Assembly: GCA_009379955.1 (NCBI GenBank)
Contig: WHST01000041.1
Span: 1 to 45,877, forward strand
Direction: 5' to 3'
DNA length: 45,877 nucleotides
Origin: Streptosporangiales bacterium
Lineage (GTDB): Bacteria; Actinomycetota; Actinomycetes; Streptosporangiales; WHST01
The notes beneath the pieces are model-generated. The model did no database searches, had not been told where the DNA came from, and saw only the letters and a list, made by a program, of their open reading frames with translations. Both the position numbers and the translations under genes were made by a program. Shown here piece after piece: positions 15,896 through 24,761 of this stretch. How positions within the stretch are numbered: position 1 is the first letter of the stretch; the number at the start of each line of letters is the position of its first letter.

Positions 15896-17046
15896 CGACG
15901 GCGTCCCACTGCCGGGGTTGCGGCTCCACCGACCTCGTGCTCGTCGTCGATCTCGGCGAGCAGACCGCCGCCGACTACTTCCCGCCGGTGGACACGCCGG
16001 GCGAGGACCCGCGGTGGCCGCTGGAGCTGTGGCTGTGCCGCGTGTGCACGCTCGTCCAGCTGGGTGACGTCGAGCCCGCGCTCCCCGAGGTACCACTCGC
16101 CGTGGAGTCCGCGACGAGCCTCGCGCACTCCGAGCGGTCGGTCGGCGAGATCCTGCGCGAGCACCCCGACCTCGCCGACGCACCGGTGTACGAGTTCGCC
16201 AGCCACCACGGCGGTTCGTGGCTCGGTCACCTCGGCGCCGCCGGCTGCCGGGTCGCCGGCGGCGGCGAGAAGGCGCGACTGGTCGTCGACGTCCACGGTC
16301 TCGTGCATCACCAGGACCTCGGACGCAGCCTCGACGAGCGCGCGGAGCGACTGGCCCCCGACGGCCTGCTCGTCTGCGAGTTCCACCACCTGCTCCCACT
16401 CGTCACCGGCACCCAGTTCGACACGATCAGGCACGGGCACTGGACCTACCTGTCGCTGGGCGCCGTCCGCGCACTCGCCGCCGCGCGCGGTCTGGTCGTT
16501 GTCTCGGTCAGGCACGTGGCGCTCTTCGGCGGCAGCCTGCAGGTGCATCTCAGACACACCGCCAGTGATCCCGAGGTCGACACCACGGTGCAGGAGGTCC
16601 TCGACGCCGAGGCCGCGGCGGGTCTCGACGACCGGCAGCGGCTCGCGGCGCTGCAGCAGGCGGCGTGGAGCTCGGCGGCGGCACTCCGCCGACGACTCGT
16701 GGCGGAGAAGCATCGCGGGCGTACCGTCCTCGGCTACGGCGCACCGTCGAAGGCACCGGTACTGCTCGACCTCAGCGAGGTCGGACCCGAGCTGCTCGCG
16801 TTCACGGTCGACGCCGCACCGGGGAAGCACGGTCGTCGCATCCCCGGGCGCGGTGTCCCGATCCGCCCGGTCGACGACCTGCGCGCCGCACGACCGGACG
16901 TCGTCCTGCTGTTCACGTGGGACATCGCGGACGAGGTGATCGCCTCGCTCGAGGCGGACGGCGGGTGGGGCGCGGAGTACCTGGTCCCCCTCCCCGAGCC
17001 GCACGTCGTGGCGGCGCCCGCCGAGCCCCGTCCCCTCGCGGGGTGA
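15892..17046 (+). CDS. C-methyltransferase-family protein with degenerate catalytic residues
   Basis: 384 aa from the GTG that forms a GTGA overlap with the deacetylase stop (a GTG one codon earlier is also possible). The same three-domain family as the gene at 13176: N-terminal CxxC pairs are kept (CRGCG and CRVC), and the C-terminal GYGAPSKAPVLL and FTVDAAPGKHGRRIPG are kept. The central SAM fold is damaged: the glycine-rich motif reads YEFASHHGGSW, and the catalytic Tyr-His-Glu-His reads Arg180-His-Gly182-His183, losing two of the three catalytic groups. About 25 residues are also missing from the centre. It may be a non-methylating partner, a different enzyme, or a decayed copy; the intact long frame argues against simple decay. 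Confidence 0.8.
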   Translation: MTTASHCRGCGSTDLVLVVDLGEQTAADYFPPVDTPGEDPRWPLELWLCRVCTLVQLGDVEPALPEVPLAVESATSLAHSERSVGEILREHPDLADAPVYEFASHHGGSWLGHLGAAGCRVAGGGEKARLVVDVHGLVHHQDLGRSLDERAERLAPDGLLVCEFHHLLPLVTGTQFDTIRHGHWTYLSLGAVRALAAARGLVVVSVRHVALFGGSLQVHLRHTASDPEVDTTVQEVLDAEAAAGLDDRQRLAALQQAAWSSAAALRRRLVAEKHRGRTVLGYGAPSKAPVLLDLSEVGPELLAFTVDAAPGKHGRRIPGRGVPIRPVDDLRAARPDVVLLFTWDIADEVIASLEADGGWGAEYLVPLPEPHVVAAPAEPRPLAG

Positions 17047-17049
17047 GGC

Positions 17050-18390
17050 ATGACGCCCACCGAGGACACCGCAACGGCCGCGCCGACGCCCGTCGCACCG
17101 CCGCCTGTCGCACCGCCGTCCACCGCACCGTCGCGCTCCGCGTACGCGCGGAAGGCGCGCGGCGCGCTCGGGCGGCTGACCTGGGGTCTCGCCGACCAGG
17201 GTGTCGCGAGCCTGACCAGCTTCTGCGTGGGCATCGTCGTCGCTCGGGCGCTCAGCGCGGCGGAGTTCGGCGCCTTCAGCCTCGTGTGGGTCACGTTCGG
17301 CGTCGCCGTCAACTTCTCCCGCGGGCTCGCCACCGACCCGCTCGTAGTACGCCACAGCGGCGCACCGACCGAGGAGTGGCGCGCCGCCGTGCGCCGGTCG
17401 ACGGGCACCGCGGTCGCGGTCGGCCTCGTCACCGGTGCCGCGTGCGCGGCCACCGGCCTCGTCCTCGGCGGCACGCTGGGCAAGGCGTTCCTCGCCCTCG
17501 CCGTCGTCATGCCTGGCATCCTGCTCCAGAACGCCTGGCGCTTCGCGTTCTTCTCTGCGGGGAAAGGCGCCCATGCGTTCGCGAACGACATGGTCTTCGC
17601 CGTCACCCTGGTCCCGTTCCTCTGGCTGGCGTTCGACCGGACGAGCGTCGCCTGGTTCGTGATCGCGTGGGGCGCGGCGGGCGCGGTCGCCGCCGTCGTC
17701 GGCTGCCTGCAGATCCGGCTGGTCCCCGACCTGACCGGGGTCGGTGAATGGCTGAGCAGGCAACGCGACCTGGGACCGCGGTACCTCGTCGAGAACGTCA
17801 GCCAGGGCGTGTCGACACAGCTGCACATGTACGGCGTCGGCGCCATCGTGGGCCTCGCCGCGGCCGGCACGATCCGCGGCGCGGAGCTGCTCCTCGGCCC
17901 GTTCGTCGCCGTACTGATGGGCGTGGCCATGTTCGCCGTGCCCGAGGCCACGCGCGTGCTGCGCAGGTCGACGCGGATGCTGTGGTACTTCTGCCTCGGC
18001 ATCGGCGCGATCCAGGCCGCCGGCACCCTCGCGTGGGGCCTGGCGCTGACCTTCCTGCTGCCGGACTCCGTCGGTGAGCAGGTGCTCGGTCCCGTCTGGG
18101 CGACGGCGTCGCTGCTGATCCTCCCGACCACGCTGGCGGTCATGACCGCCGGCTTCTCGAACGGCGCGACCACGGGCCTTCGGGCGCTCGGCGCCGCCAC
18201 GAGGAGCCTGAACGCCCAGGTGTTCACCTCTGCGGCCTACCTCGTCTTCGGCGTCATCGGCGCCGCGGTGGACGGCGCCTTCGGTTCCGCCTGCGGTTGT
18301 GCCTTCGCCACGCTGCTCGGCGCCTTCGTCTGGTGGCGGCAGCTGCACACAGGACTGCGCGATCACGAAAGGATGATGAGGATCGCATGA
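17050..18390 (+). CDS. Polysaccharide flippase (MATE/Wzx-like), paralogue 1
   Basis: 446 aa. A proline/threonine-rich N-terminal tail of about 30 residues precedes roughly 12 hydrophobic segments of a MOP-superfamily exporter (LADQGVASLTSFCVGIVVARALS; GVGAIVGLAAAGTIRGAELLLGPF). It would flip lipid-linked repeat units across the membrane. Its protein and DNA are strikingly similar to the gene at 20555, for example around 17750-17830 against 21217-21297, which points to recent duplication. Only three bases separate it from the upstream gene. Confidence 0.82.
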   Translation: MTPTEDTATAAPTPVAPPPVAPPSTAPSRSAYARKARGALGRLTWGLADQGVASLTSFCVGIVVARALSAAEFGAFSLVWVTFGVAVNFSRGLATDPLVVRHSGAPTEEWRAAVRRSTGTAVAVGLVTGAACAATGLVLGGTLGKAFLALAVVMPGILLQNAWRFAFFSAGKGAHAFANDMVFAVTLVPFLWLAFDRTSVAWFVIAWGAAGAVAAVVGCLQIRLVPDLTGVGEWLSRQRDLGPRYLVENVSQGVSTQLHMYGVGAIVGLAAAGTIRGAELLLGPFVAVLMGVAMFAVPEATRVLRRSTRMLWYFCLGIGAIQAAGTLAWGLALTFLLPDSVGEQVLGPVWATASLLILPTTLAVMTAGFSNGATTGLRALGAATRSLNAQVFTSAAYLVFGVIGAAVDGAFGSACGCAFATLLGAFVWWRQLHTGLRDHERMMRIA

Positions 18391-19295
18391 CTCCTCGGCT
18401 CAGCATCGGCCTTCCCGTCTACAACGGGGAGAACTACCTCGCGGAGTCCCTCGACGCGTTGCTCGACCAGAGCTACGCGGACTTCGAGCTGATCATCTCC
18501 GACAACGCCTCGACGGACCGTACGGAGGAGATCTGCCGCGACTACGAGGCACGTGACGACCGGATCAGGTTCTTCCGCCAGCCGGTCAACATCGGGGCGG
18601 GTCCCAACCACAACTTCGTGTTCCACCAGGCGCGCGGCGAGCTCTACAAATGGGCGTCGCACGACGACCTGTACGGACGCGACCTGCTGCTGCGTTGCAT
18701 CGAGGCACTCGACGCGGACCCGAGGCTCGCGCTCGCCCACACCTGGCAGGCGATCATCGGCGCGTCCGGCGAGGTCGTACTGCCCGTCGACTACACCCTC
18801 GCGACGGACTCGCCGGACGCGCCGGAACGCTTCCGCGCCATGCTGTTCGGCGTCGGCGGCGACGACTTCTACGGCGTCATCAGGCACGACATCCTGCGGC
18901 GTACGCCCCTGCAGCAGAGCTACCACCACGCCGACCGGACCATCGTGGCGGAGCTGGCGCTGTACGGGCCGTTCCACCAGGTGCCCGAGATGCTGTACTT
19001 CCGCCGCGACCACCCGGACCGCGCGGAGCGGGCACGGCCGACGATGCGGTCACGGTGCGCCAACCTCGACCCGCGAAGGGCGAACCGGTGGCGAAACCCG
19101 ACGGCACGGCTCGTCGGCGAGTACGTGTGGGGCTTCGTCAGTGCGATCCGGCGCGCGCCGCTGTCGGCCGCAGACCGCCGCCGGTGCTACGCCCACCTGG
19201 GACGTTGGATGGCGAGCCGCGTCCGCGTCCGCCCGATGCCGACCATCGAGGACAGCGCGAACGCCGCGCGTGTGAAGGAGCCTGCGGTCTCGTGA
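18387..19295 (+). CDS. Family 2 glycosyltransferase
   Basis: 302 aa. GT-A fold start LSIGLPVYNGENYLAESLDA, then IISDNASTDRT and a metal-binding type motif in WASHDDLYGRD. No membrane segments. The ATG overlaps the flippase stop. It would transfer a sugar to the lipid-linked intermediate at the cytosolic face; donor and linkage unknown. It sits between two duplicate flippase genes. Confidence 0.87.
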   Translation: MTPRLSIGLPVYNGENYLAESLDALLDQSYADFELIISDNASTDRTEEICRDYEARDDRIRFFRQPVNIGAGPNHNFVFHQARGELYKWASHDDLYGRDLLLRCIEALDADPRLALAHTWQAIIGASGEVVLPVDYTLATDSPDAPERFRAMLFGVGGDDFYGVIRHDILRRTPLQQSYHHADRTIVAELALYGPFHQVPEMLYFRRDHPDRAERARPTMRSRCANLDPRRANRWRNPTARLVGEYVWGFVSAIRRAPLSAADRRRCYAHLGRWMASRVRVRPMPTIEDSANAARVKEPAVS

Positions 19296-20551
19296 CGGTC
19301 CCCTCACCTCCGCGAATCGCGCTCTTCGGCCTGCTGGGTTCTGGCAACATCGGCAACGACGGCTCGTTCGAAGCGGTCCTGGCGCATCTGCGTGAGCACC
19401 ATCCCGACGCCGAGCTGACGTGCGTGTGCACGGGGCCCGACGTCGTCGAGAAGCGCTACGGCGTGCGGGCGATCCCGATGCACACCCATCCCCCGGGCGC
19501 CGTGCACCGATCACGGGTGACGGCCGCCGTGCTGAAGTCCCTCGGGAAGGCCGCGGACGCGTTCCGCACGCTGCGCTGGGTGCGCCGCCACGACGTCGTC
19601 CTGGTGCCGGGCATGGGTGTCCTCGAGACGAACCTCCCGCAACGGCCGTGGGGGTTCCCCTACGCGCTCCTGCTGGTCACCGCGACCGGCCGGCTGATGG
19701 GCACGAAGGTCGCCCTCGTCAGCGTGGGCGTCTCGCCGACCAGGCAGCCGGTCACCAAGCGAGTGCTCGCCACCGCGGCCAGGTTCGCCACGGCCAGGTC
19801 GTACCGCGACATCCTGTCCAGGGACGCGCTGCGGGAGATGGGCGTCGACACGAGCGGCGACACCGTCTGCCCCGACCTCGCCTTCGCCTTACCGGTGCCG
19901 CGGGTACGGACGCCCGCACCGACGCGGACGGTCGGCCTCGGCGTGATGGCCTACCACGGGAACCACGCGGACCGGCACGTCGCCGACGACATCCACCGGG
20001 CGTACGTCGGCGCGTTGCAACGGTTCGCCGAGCGTCTGGTCGACGACGGCTACCGGCTGCGGCTGTTCACCGGCGATCCGGCGGACGAGAGCGTGTCGGC
20101 GGCGGTCGTCGCGTACCTGCGGGAGCGCCGCCCGGATCTCGACGACGACCGCGTCGTCGCGACGCCGCCGTCGTCGCTCGGCGAGCTGATGGAGGCGATG
20201 TCCGACGTCGACGTCGTGGTCGCCTCGCGCTACCACAACGTGCTGTGCGCGCTGAAACTCGGCAAGCCGACGATCTCGATCAGCTACGCCGAGAAGAACG
20301 ACGTGCTGATGGCGCAGTTCGGGCTCGGCGACTACTGCCAGCCCCTGCGCGACCTCGACCTCGACCGGCTCACCGCGCAGTTCACGTCCCTCGTCGACCG
20401 CCGGGAGGAGCTCGCGCGGGGCATGCGCCGGCAGAGCGTGACCAACGCGCGGCTGGTCGGGGAGCACCTCGCCGCGCTGTCGACCCGGCTGTTCGCCGGC
20501 ACGTCCACGTCCGCGCGGCCCTCCGCCGGATCCCGACCACGGGCGGGCTGA
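19292..20551 (+). CDS. Polysaccharide pyruvyltransferase family protein
   Basis: 419 aa from the GTG overlapping the GT2 stop (GTGA). N-terminal IALFGLLGSGNIGNDGSFEA, central VLVPGMGVLETNLPQRPWG and VALVSVGVSP, and C-terminal VVVASRYHNVLCALKLGKPTI followed by SYAEKND match the PS_pyruv_trans fold (PF04230). Members transfer pyruvate from phosphoenolpyruvate to form a ketal on a sugar, adding negative charge to the polymer. A few family members have other roles, so the ketal is inferred. Confidence 0.85.
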   Translation: MTVPSPPRIALFGLLGSGNIGNDGSFEAVLAHLREHHPDAELTCVCTGPDVVEKRYGVRAIPMHTHPPGAVHRSRVTAAVLKSLGKAADAFRTLRWVRRHDVVLVPGMGVLETNLPQRPWGFPYALLLVTATGRLMGTKVALVSVGVSPTRQPVTKRVLATAARFATARSYRDILSRDALREMGVDTSGDTVCPDLAFALPVPRVRTPAPTRTVGLGVMAYHGNHADRHVADDIHRAYVGALQRFAERLVDDGYRLRLFTGDPADESVSAAVVAYLRERRPDLDDDRVVATPPSSLGELMEAMSDVDVVVASRYHNVLCALKLGKPTISISYAEKNDVLMAQFGLGDYCQPLRDLDLDRLTAQFTSLVDRREELARGMRRQSVTNARLVGEHLAALSTRLFAGTSTSARPSAGSRPRAG

Positions 20552-20554
20552 GGC

Positions 20555-21910
20555 ATGGCGCCCGGCAGGCACTCCGTACCGACGCAGCCGCCCGAGTCGC
20601 GCTCGGCGGTGGCGCGGAAGGTGCGCGGCGTGCTCGGGCGGCTCACCTGGGGCCTCGCCGACCAGGCGGTCTCCAGCCTGACCAACTTCGCGGTGGGCCT
20701 CCTCGTCGCGCGCTCGCTGAGCGCGGCGGAGTTCGGTGCGTTCACCCTCGCCTGGGTCACGTTCGGTGTCGCCCTCAACCTCTCCCGCGGGCTCGCCACG
20801 GATCCGCTCGTGGTGCGCTACAGCGGCACGTCGCGCTCGGTGTGGCGCGCGGCCGTACCGGCGTCGGCGGGCACCGCTCTCGCGGTCGGCCTCGCCGGCG
20901 GTGTGGTCTGTGCGGTCGCCGGCCTGGCCCTCGGCGGGACGCTCGGCGCCGCGTTCGTCGCACTCGGGATGGTTCTGCCCGGCCTGCTGCTCCAGGACGC
21001 CTGGCGCTACGCCTTCTTCGCGGCGGGGAAGGGCGCGCGGGCGTTCGCGAACGACATGCTCTGGGCGGTCGCGCTGGTGCCGTTCCTCGGCCTGGCGTCC
21101 ACCAGGGCGAGCGTCACCTGGTTCGTGCTCGCCTGGGGAGCCGCGGCGGCCGTCGCCGCACTCGTCGGCTGCCTGCAGACCCGGCTCCTCCCCGACCTGA
21201 GGGGCGTGGTCGGCTGGCTGAGCAGGCAACGCGACCTGGGGGCGCGGTACCTCTTCGAGAACGTCAGCCAGGGAGTGTCGTCGCAGCTGCGCATGTACGG
21301 CGTCGGCGCGATCGCCGGACTCGCCGCCGCAGGCACGATCCGCGGCGCCGAGCTGCTCCTCGGCCCGTTCCTCGCCGTGCTGATGGGCGTCAGCCTGTTC
21401 GCCGTCCCCGAGGCCGCGCGCGTCCTGCGCAGGTCGACGCGGACGCTGTGGCACTTCTGTCTCGGCGTGGGCGGACTGCAGTCGCTGGGCACCCTGGCCT
21501 GGTGCCTGGCCCTGCTCCTGTTCCTGCCCGACGCCGTGGGAGCCGCTGTGCTCGGTCCGGTCTGGGCGACGGCGTCGCAGCTGATCCTGCCGGTCTCGCT
21601 GTCGGTCATGAACGCCGGCTTCTCCGCCGGCGCGACCGCGGGGCTTCGCGCGCTCGGCGCCGCCGGGAGGAGCCTGCGCTCCCAGCTGTTCACCTCGGCC
21701 GCCTACCTCGTCTTCGGCGTCATCGGCGCGGCCGCGGGCGGCGCCTTCGGCTCTGCCTGCGGGTGCGCCGTCGCCACCCTGCTCGGCGCGGCCGTGTGGT
21801 GGTGGCAGCTGCGCGAAGGACTGCGCGACCACGACCGCGCGGCGAGGAGCCCCGCCCTCGCTGCCGCCACACCCAGACCCGAGTCCACGCACATCGACCA
21901 GGGAGCATGA
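20555..21910 (+). CDS. Polysaccharide flippase (MATE/Wzx-like), paralogue 2
   Basis: 451 aa. It aligns end to end with the protein encoded at 17050, sharing blocks such as RLTWGLADQ, AAEFGAF, LSRGLATDPLVV, WLSRQRDLG, and ENVSQGVS, with a shorter N-terminal tail and a longer C-terminal tail. About 12 membrane segments. Both copies look intact. Having two near-identical exporters around a GT2 and a pyruvyltransferase suggests either a duplicated cassette or two repeat-unit variants. Confidence 0.82.
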   Translation: MAPGRHSVPTQPPESRSAVARKVRGVLGRLTWGLADQAVSSLTNFAVGLLVARSLSAAEFGAFTLAWVTFGVALNLSRGLATDPLVVRYSGTSRSVWRAAVPASAGTALAVGLAGGVVCAVAGLALGGTLGAAFVALGMVLPGLLLQDAWRYAFFAAGKGARAFANDMLWAVALVPFLGLASTRASVTWFVLAWGAAAAVAALVGCLQTRLLPDLRGVVGWLSRQRDLGARYLFENVSQGVSSQLRMYGVGAIAGLAAAGTIRGAELLLGPFLAVLMGVSLFAVPEAARVLRRSTRTLWHFCLGVGGLQSLGTLAWCLALLLFLPDAVGAAVLGPVWATASQLILPVSLSVMNAGFSAGATAGLRALGAAGRSLRSQLFTSAAYLVFGVIGAAAGGAFGSACGCAVATLLGAAVWWWQLREGLRDHDRAARSPALAAATPRPESTHIDQGA

Positions 21911-21911
21911 G

Positions 21912-23762
21912 ATGGACGTCGTCCAGGTACCCAGGATCGCCGGCGCGCTACTGCTCCGGCCGAGCCCGCACGTCGACGCGCGCGGCTTCTTCTCCCGCAC
22001 CTTCGACAGCGCGGTCGTGCGTGCGGCCGGCCTCGACCCCTACGCGTTCGTGCAGGACAGCCTCTCCCGGTCGGTGCGCGGTGTCGTCCGCGGACTGCAC
22101 CTGCGGTCCGGTGACGGCGAGGCGAAGCTCGTGCGGTGCTCCGCCGGCGCGGTCTTCGACGTCGTCGTCGACATGCGTCCCGACTCGCCCACCTACGGCA
22201 ACTGGGAGTCGTTCGAGCTGTCCGGCGACACGCAGGTGACCCTGTACGTCCCCCGCGGGTGCGCGCACGGCTTCCAGGCGCTCACCGAGCCGGCCGACGT
22301 GGCGTACCGCATCGACAGGGAGCACGACCCGGCGGAGGACGTCACGATCGCGTTCGACGACCCCGAGCTGGCCATCCCCTGGCCGCTCCCCGTCACCACC
22401 ATGTCGGCGCGCGACCGCGGTGCCGCGCCGGGCACTGCGCCCACCCCGGAGGCCGGGCTGCCCCGGTCGAGCCGGATGACCGAACGCCTGCACGCGCTGG
22501 TGCCGGGCGGCGCGCACACGTACGCCAAGGGCGACGACCAGTACCCGCAGGGGCTCGCGCCGATCATCAGCCACGGCCGCGGCGCGCACGTGTGGGACGT
22601 CGACGGCAACGAGTACGTCGAGTACGGCTCCGGCCTGCGCTCGGTGGGCCTGGGTCACGCGCACCCGCGCGTGACCGAGGCCGTCACGCGGCAGCTCGAG
22701 CGCGGCGCGAACTTCGCCCGGCCGGGCGCGATCGAGGTCGAGGCGGCGGAGCGCTTCCTGCGTACCGTCCCGACCGCGGACATGGTGAAGTTCGCGAAGA
22801 ACGGCTCGGACGTCACGACCGCGGCGGTCCGGCTCGCGCGCGCGGTGACGGGACGTCCGCTGGTGGCGATCTGCGGGGACCACCCGTTCTTCTCCACCGA
22901 CGACTGGTTCATCGCGACGACGCCGATGGCGTCCGGCATCCCCGGCGCGGTCGGCGCGCTCACGGTGAGCTTCCCGTACGGCGACCTCGCCGCGACCGCC
23001 GAGCTGCTGCGCAGGCACGACGGCGAGATCGCGTGCCTGATGCTCGAGGCCGCGACCCAGCACGACCCACCGGACGGGTACCTCGCCGGCCTGCGCGACC
23101 TCGCCCACGCGCACGGCTGCCTGCTCGTCTTCGACGAGATGATCACCGGGTTCCGCTGGGCCGACGCCGGCGCGCAGGGCCTGTACGGCGTCACGCCCGA
23201 CCTGTCGACGTTCGGCAAGGCGCTCGGCAACGGGTTCGCGGTGTCGGCGCTCGCAGGGCGGCGCGAGATCATGGAGCCCGGCGGCCTGCGGTCCGGCGGC
23301 GACCGGGTGTTCCTGCTGTCGACCACCCACGGCGCCGAGACCCACGCACTCGCCGCCGCGATGGCCGTCCAGGACGCGTACGAGGCCGAGGGAGTCATCG
23401 CCCGCATGCACGCGCTCGGCGACCGGCTCGCGACCGGCGTCCGCGAGGTGACCGCGGCGACGGAGGTCGGCGAGCACGTCGTCGTCCGCGGCCGGGCGAG
23501 CAACCTGGTCTTCGCGACGCTCGACGGCGACGGCCGCCCGTCACAGGAGTACCGCACGCTGTTCCTGCGTCAGCTCCTGCTCGGCGGCGTCATCGCCCCG
23601 TCGTTCGTCGTGAGCGCCGCTCTGACCGATGCCGACATCGACCACACCGTCGACGTCGTCGCCCAGGCCTGCGCCGTCTACGCCAAGGCGCTCGACGCCG
23701 GCGACCCCGGCCCGTGGATGGGCGGCCGTCCCGTCAAGCCGGTGTTCCGCCTCCGTGCGTGA
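21912..23762 (+). CDS. Fusion: RmlC-like 3,5-epimerase + class III aminotransferase/aminomutase
   Basis: 616 aa in one uninterrupted frame. Residues about 1-175 are a dTDP-4-dehydrorhamnose 3,5-epimerase-like cupin (DARGFFSRTF, SLSRSVRGVVRGLHLR with the catalytic His, VPRGCAHGFQAL). Residues about 190-616 are a glutamate-1-semialdehyde aminomutase-like PLP enzyme: VPGGAHTYAKGDDQYP, DVDGNEYVEYGSGL, LVFDEMITGFRW, and the PLP lysine at Lys436 in TFGKALGNGF. The two parts plausibly epimerise and then aminate a keto-sugar. It is last in the rightward operon. A sequencing-error merger is unlikely, since the linker (about 175-190) reads smoothly with no internal start favoured by a ribosome site. 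Confidence 0.85.
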   Translation: MDVVQVPRIAGALLLRPSPHVDARGFFSRTFDSAVVRAAGLDPYAFVQDSLSRSVRGVVRGLHLRSGDGEAKLVRCSAGAVFDVVVDMRPDSPTYGNWESFELSGDTQVTLYVPRGCAHGFQALTEPADVAYRIDREHDPAEDVTIAFDDPELAIPWPLPVTTMSARDRGAAPGTAPTPEAGLPRSSRMTERLHALVPGGAHTYAKGDDQYPQGLAPIISHGRGAHVWDVDGNEYVEYGSGLRSVGLGHAHPRVTEAVTRQLERGANFARPGAIEVEAAERFLRTVPTADMVKFAKNGSDVTTAAVRLARAVTGRPLVAICGDHPFFSTDDWFIATTPMASGIPGAVGALTVSFPYGDLAATAELLRRHDGEIACLMLEAATQHDPPDGYLAGLRDLAHAHGCLLVFDEMITGFRWADAGAQGLYGVTPDLSTFGKALGNGFAVSALAGRREIMEPGGLRSGGDRVFLLSTTHGAETHALAAAMAVQDAYEAEGVIARMHALGDRLATGVREVTAATEVGEHVVVRGRASNLVFATLDGDGRPSQEYRTLFLRQLLLGGVIAPSFVVSAALTDADIDHTVDVVAQACAVYAKALDAGDPGPWMGGRPVKPVFRLRA

Positions 23763-23849
23763 GGTTCGCGCCCGAGGTTCGCTGCCACGCCCCTCACCTC
23801 GCTCCAAATGATCATGTTGAGTGTGTCGTTTCCGTGATCCCAACGTGAA

Positions 23850-23889
23850 TCGGGGGTTCCCACCTGCTGCAGGCGACGGGAACCCCCGA
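23850..23889. terminator. Bidirectional terminator hairpin
   Basis: Perfect 12-bp arms at 23850-23861 and 23878-23889 with a 16-base loop, between the convergent ends of the fusion gene (23762) and the DedA gene (23920). Unrelated in sequence to the two repeat families. Confidence 0.75.
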
Positions 23890-23919
23890 ATCGCGAGGGG
23901 TACGCGGTGACCAGCGGCG

Positions 23920-24648
23920 TCAGCTCGGGCGAGTGCTGCCGTTGTGCTCCTCGGTGCCCTCCGTCGCCTGGGTGCCCTCGGTCGACTGGGCGTCCTCGGC
24001 CGTCTCGCGGCGGGCCTTGCGCAGGCGGCGGACGCGGGACACGACGAACCAGGCGACGGCGAGGACCACGACCGCGATGACGATCTTCTGGAAGACGCCG
24101 ACGTACGTCTCGACAATGTGCCAGTTCTCGCCGAGGAAGTAGCCGGCGAGGATCAGCAGAGTGTTCCAGATCAGGCTGCCCATCGCCGTGAAGGCGAGGA
24201 AGATCGGCAGGGACATCCGTTCCACGCCCGCCGGGATGGAGATGAGGCTGCGGAAGATCGGGATCATCCGGCCGAAGAAGACGGTCTTGACTCCGTGCCG
24301 GGTGAACCACGCCTCGGTGCGCTCGATGTCCGACACCTTCACCAGCGGCAGCCGCGCGGCGATGGCGATGACGCGGCGGCGTCCGACCAGGGCGCCGACG
24401 TAGTAGAGGATCACGGCGCCGACGAGCGACCCGACCGTGGTCCAGACGATGGCCGCCACGAGGCTCATGTCGCCGCGGCTCGCGGTGAAGCCGGCGAGCG
24501 GCAGGATGATCTCACTGGGGATTGGCGGGAAGAGGTTCTCGAGGGCGACGGCGAGGGCGGCGCCGGGAGCGCCGAGGGTCTCCATGAGGGAGACGACCCA
24601 GCCGACGATCCCACCGGACGGTTCCGCGTTGAGTGGAGTGGCGATCAC
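23920..24648 (-). CDS. DedA family membrane protein
   Basis: 242 aa from a GTG at 24648; an ATG at 24585 would give 221 aa. DedA/SNARE-associated signature: ENLFPPIPSEIILPLAGF, GSLVGAVILYYVGALVGRR, FFGRMIPIFRSLISIPAG, then a last membrane helix near IVIAVVVLAVAWFVVSRV and a charged Glu/Thr-rich tail. Family members take part in membrane lipid handling, including recycling of undecaprenyl phosphate, which would suit a polysaccharide locus. On the minus strand TAGCGT lies 7 bases before the GTG and no ribosome site is visible, so the message may be leaderless. Confidence 0.85.
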   Translation of the reverse strand: MIATPLNAEPSGGIVGWVVSLMETLGAPGAALAVALENLFPPIPSEIILPLAGFTASRGDMSLVAAIVWTTVGSLVGAVILYYVGALVGRRRVIAIAARLPLVKVSDIERTEAWFTRHGVKTVFFGRMIPIFRSLISIPAGVERMSLPIFLAFTAMGSLIWNTLLILAGYFLGENWHIVETYVGVFQKIVIAVVVLAVAWFVVSRVRRLRKARRETAEDAQSTEGTQATEGTEEHNGSTRPS

Positions 24649-24728
24649 CGGATGAACGCTACAAACACGTCGCGTGGTCGGGCCATGCGGCCATCCTCCC
24701 TGTTTGCTGACGAACTCCACATCCGGCC

Positions 24729-24755
24729 CCCTGCGGAGTTCCGCAGGGTTAGCGT
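24729..24755 (+). promoter_or_regulatory. Perfect palindrome and -10 box before the VanZ-like gene
   Basis: Nine-bp arms at 24729-24737 and 24740-24748 separated by two bases, followed at 24750-24755 by TAGCGT, which ends six bases before the GTG start at 24762. The same TAGCGT hexamer sits before the divergent DedA start. The palindrome is placed to act as an operator. Confidence 0.4.
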
Positions 24756-24761
24756 GAGGCG

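Noticed and set aside
15706-18366. 886-codon open frame on the minus strand
   Set aside because: Antisense shadow of the degenerate methyltransferase and flippase genes; Glu/Arg/Gly-rich with no family pattern.
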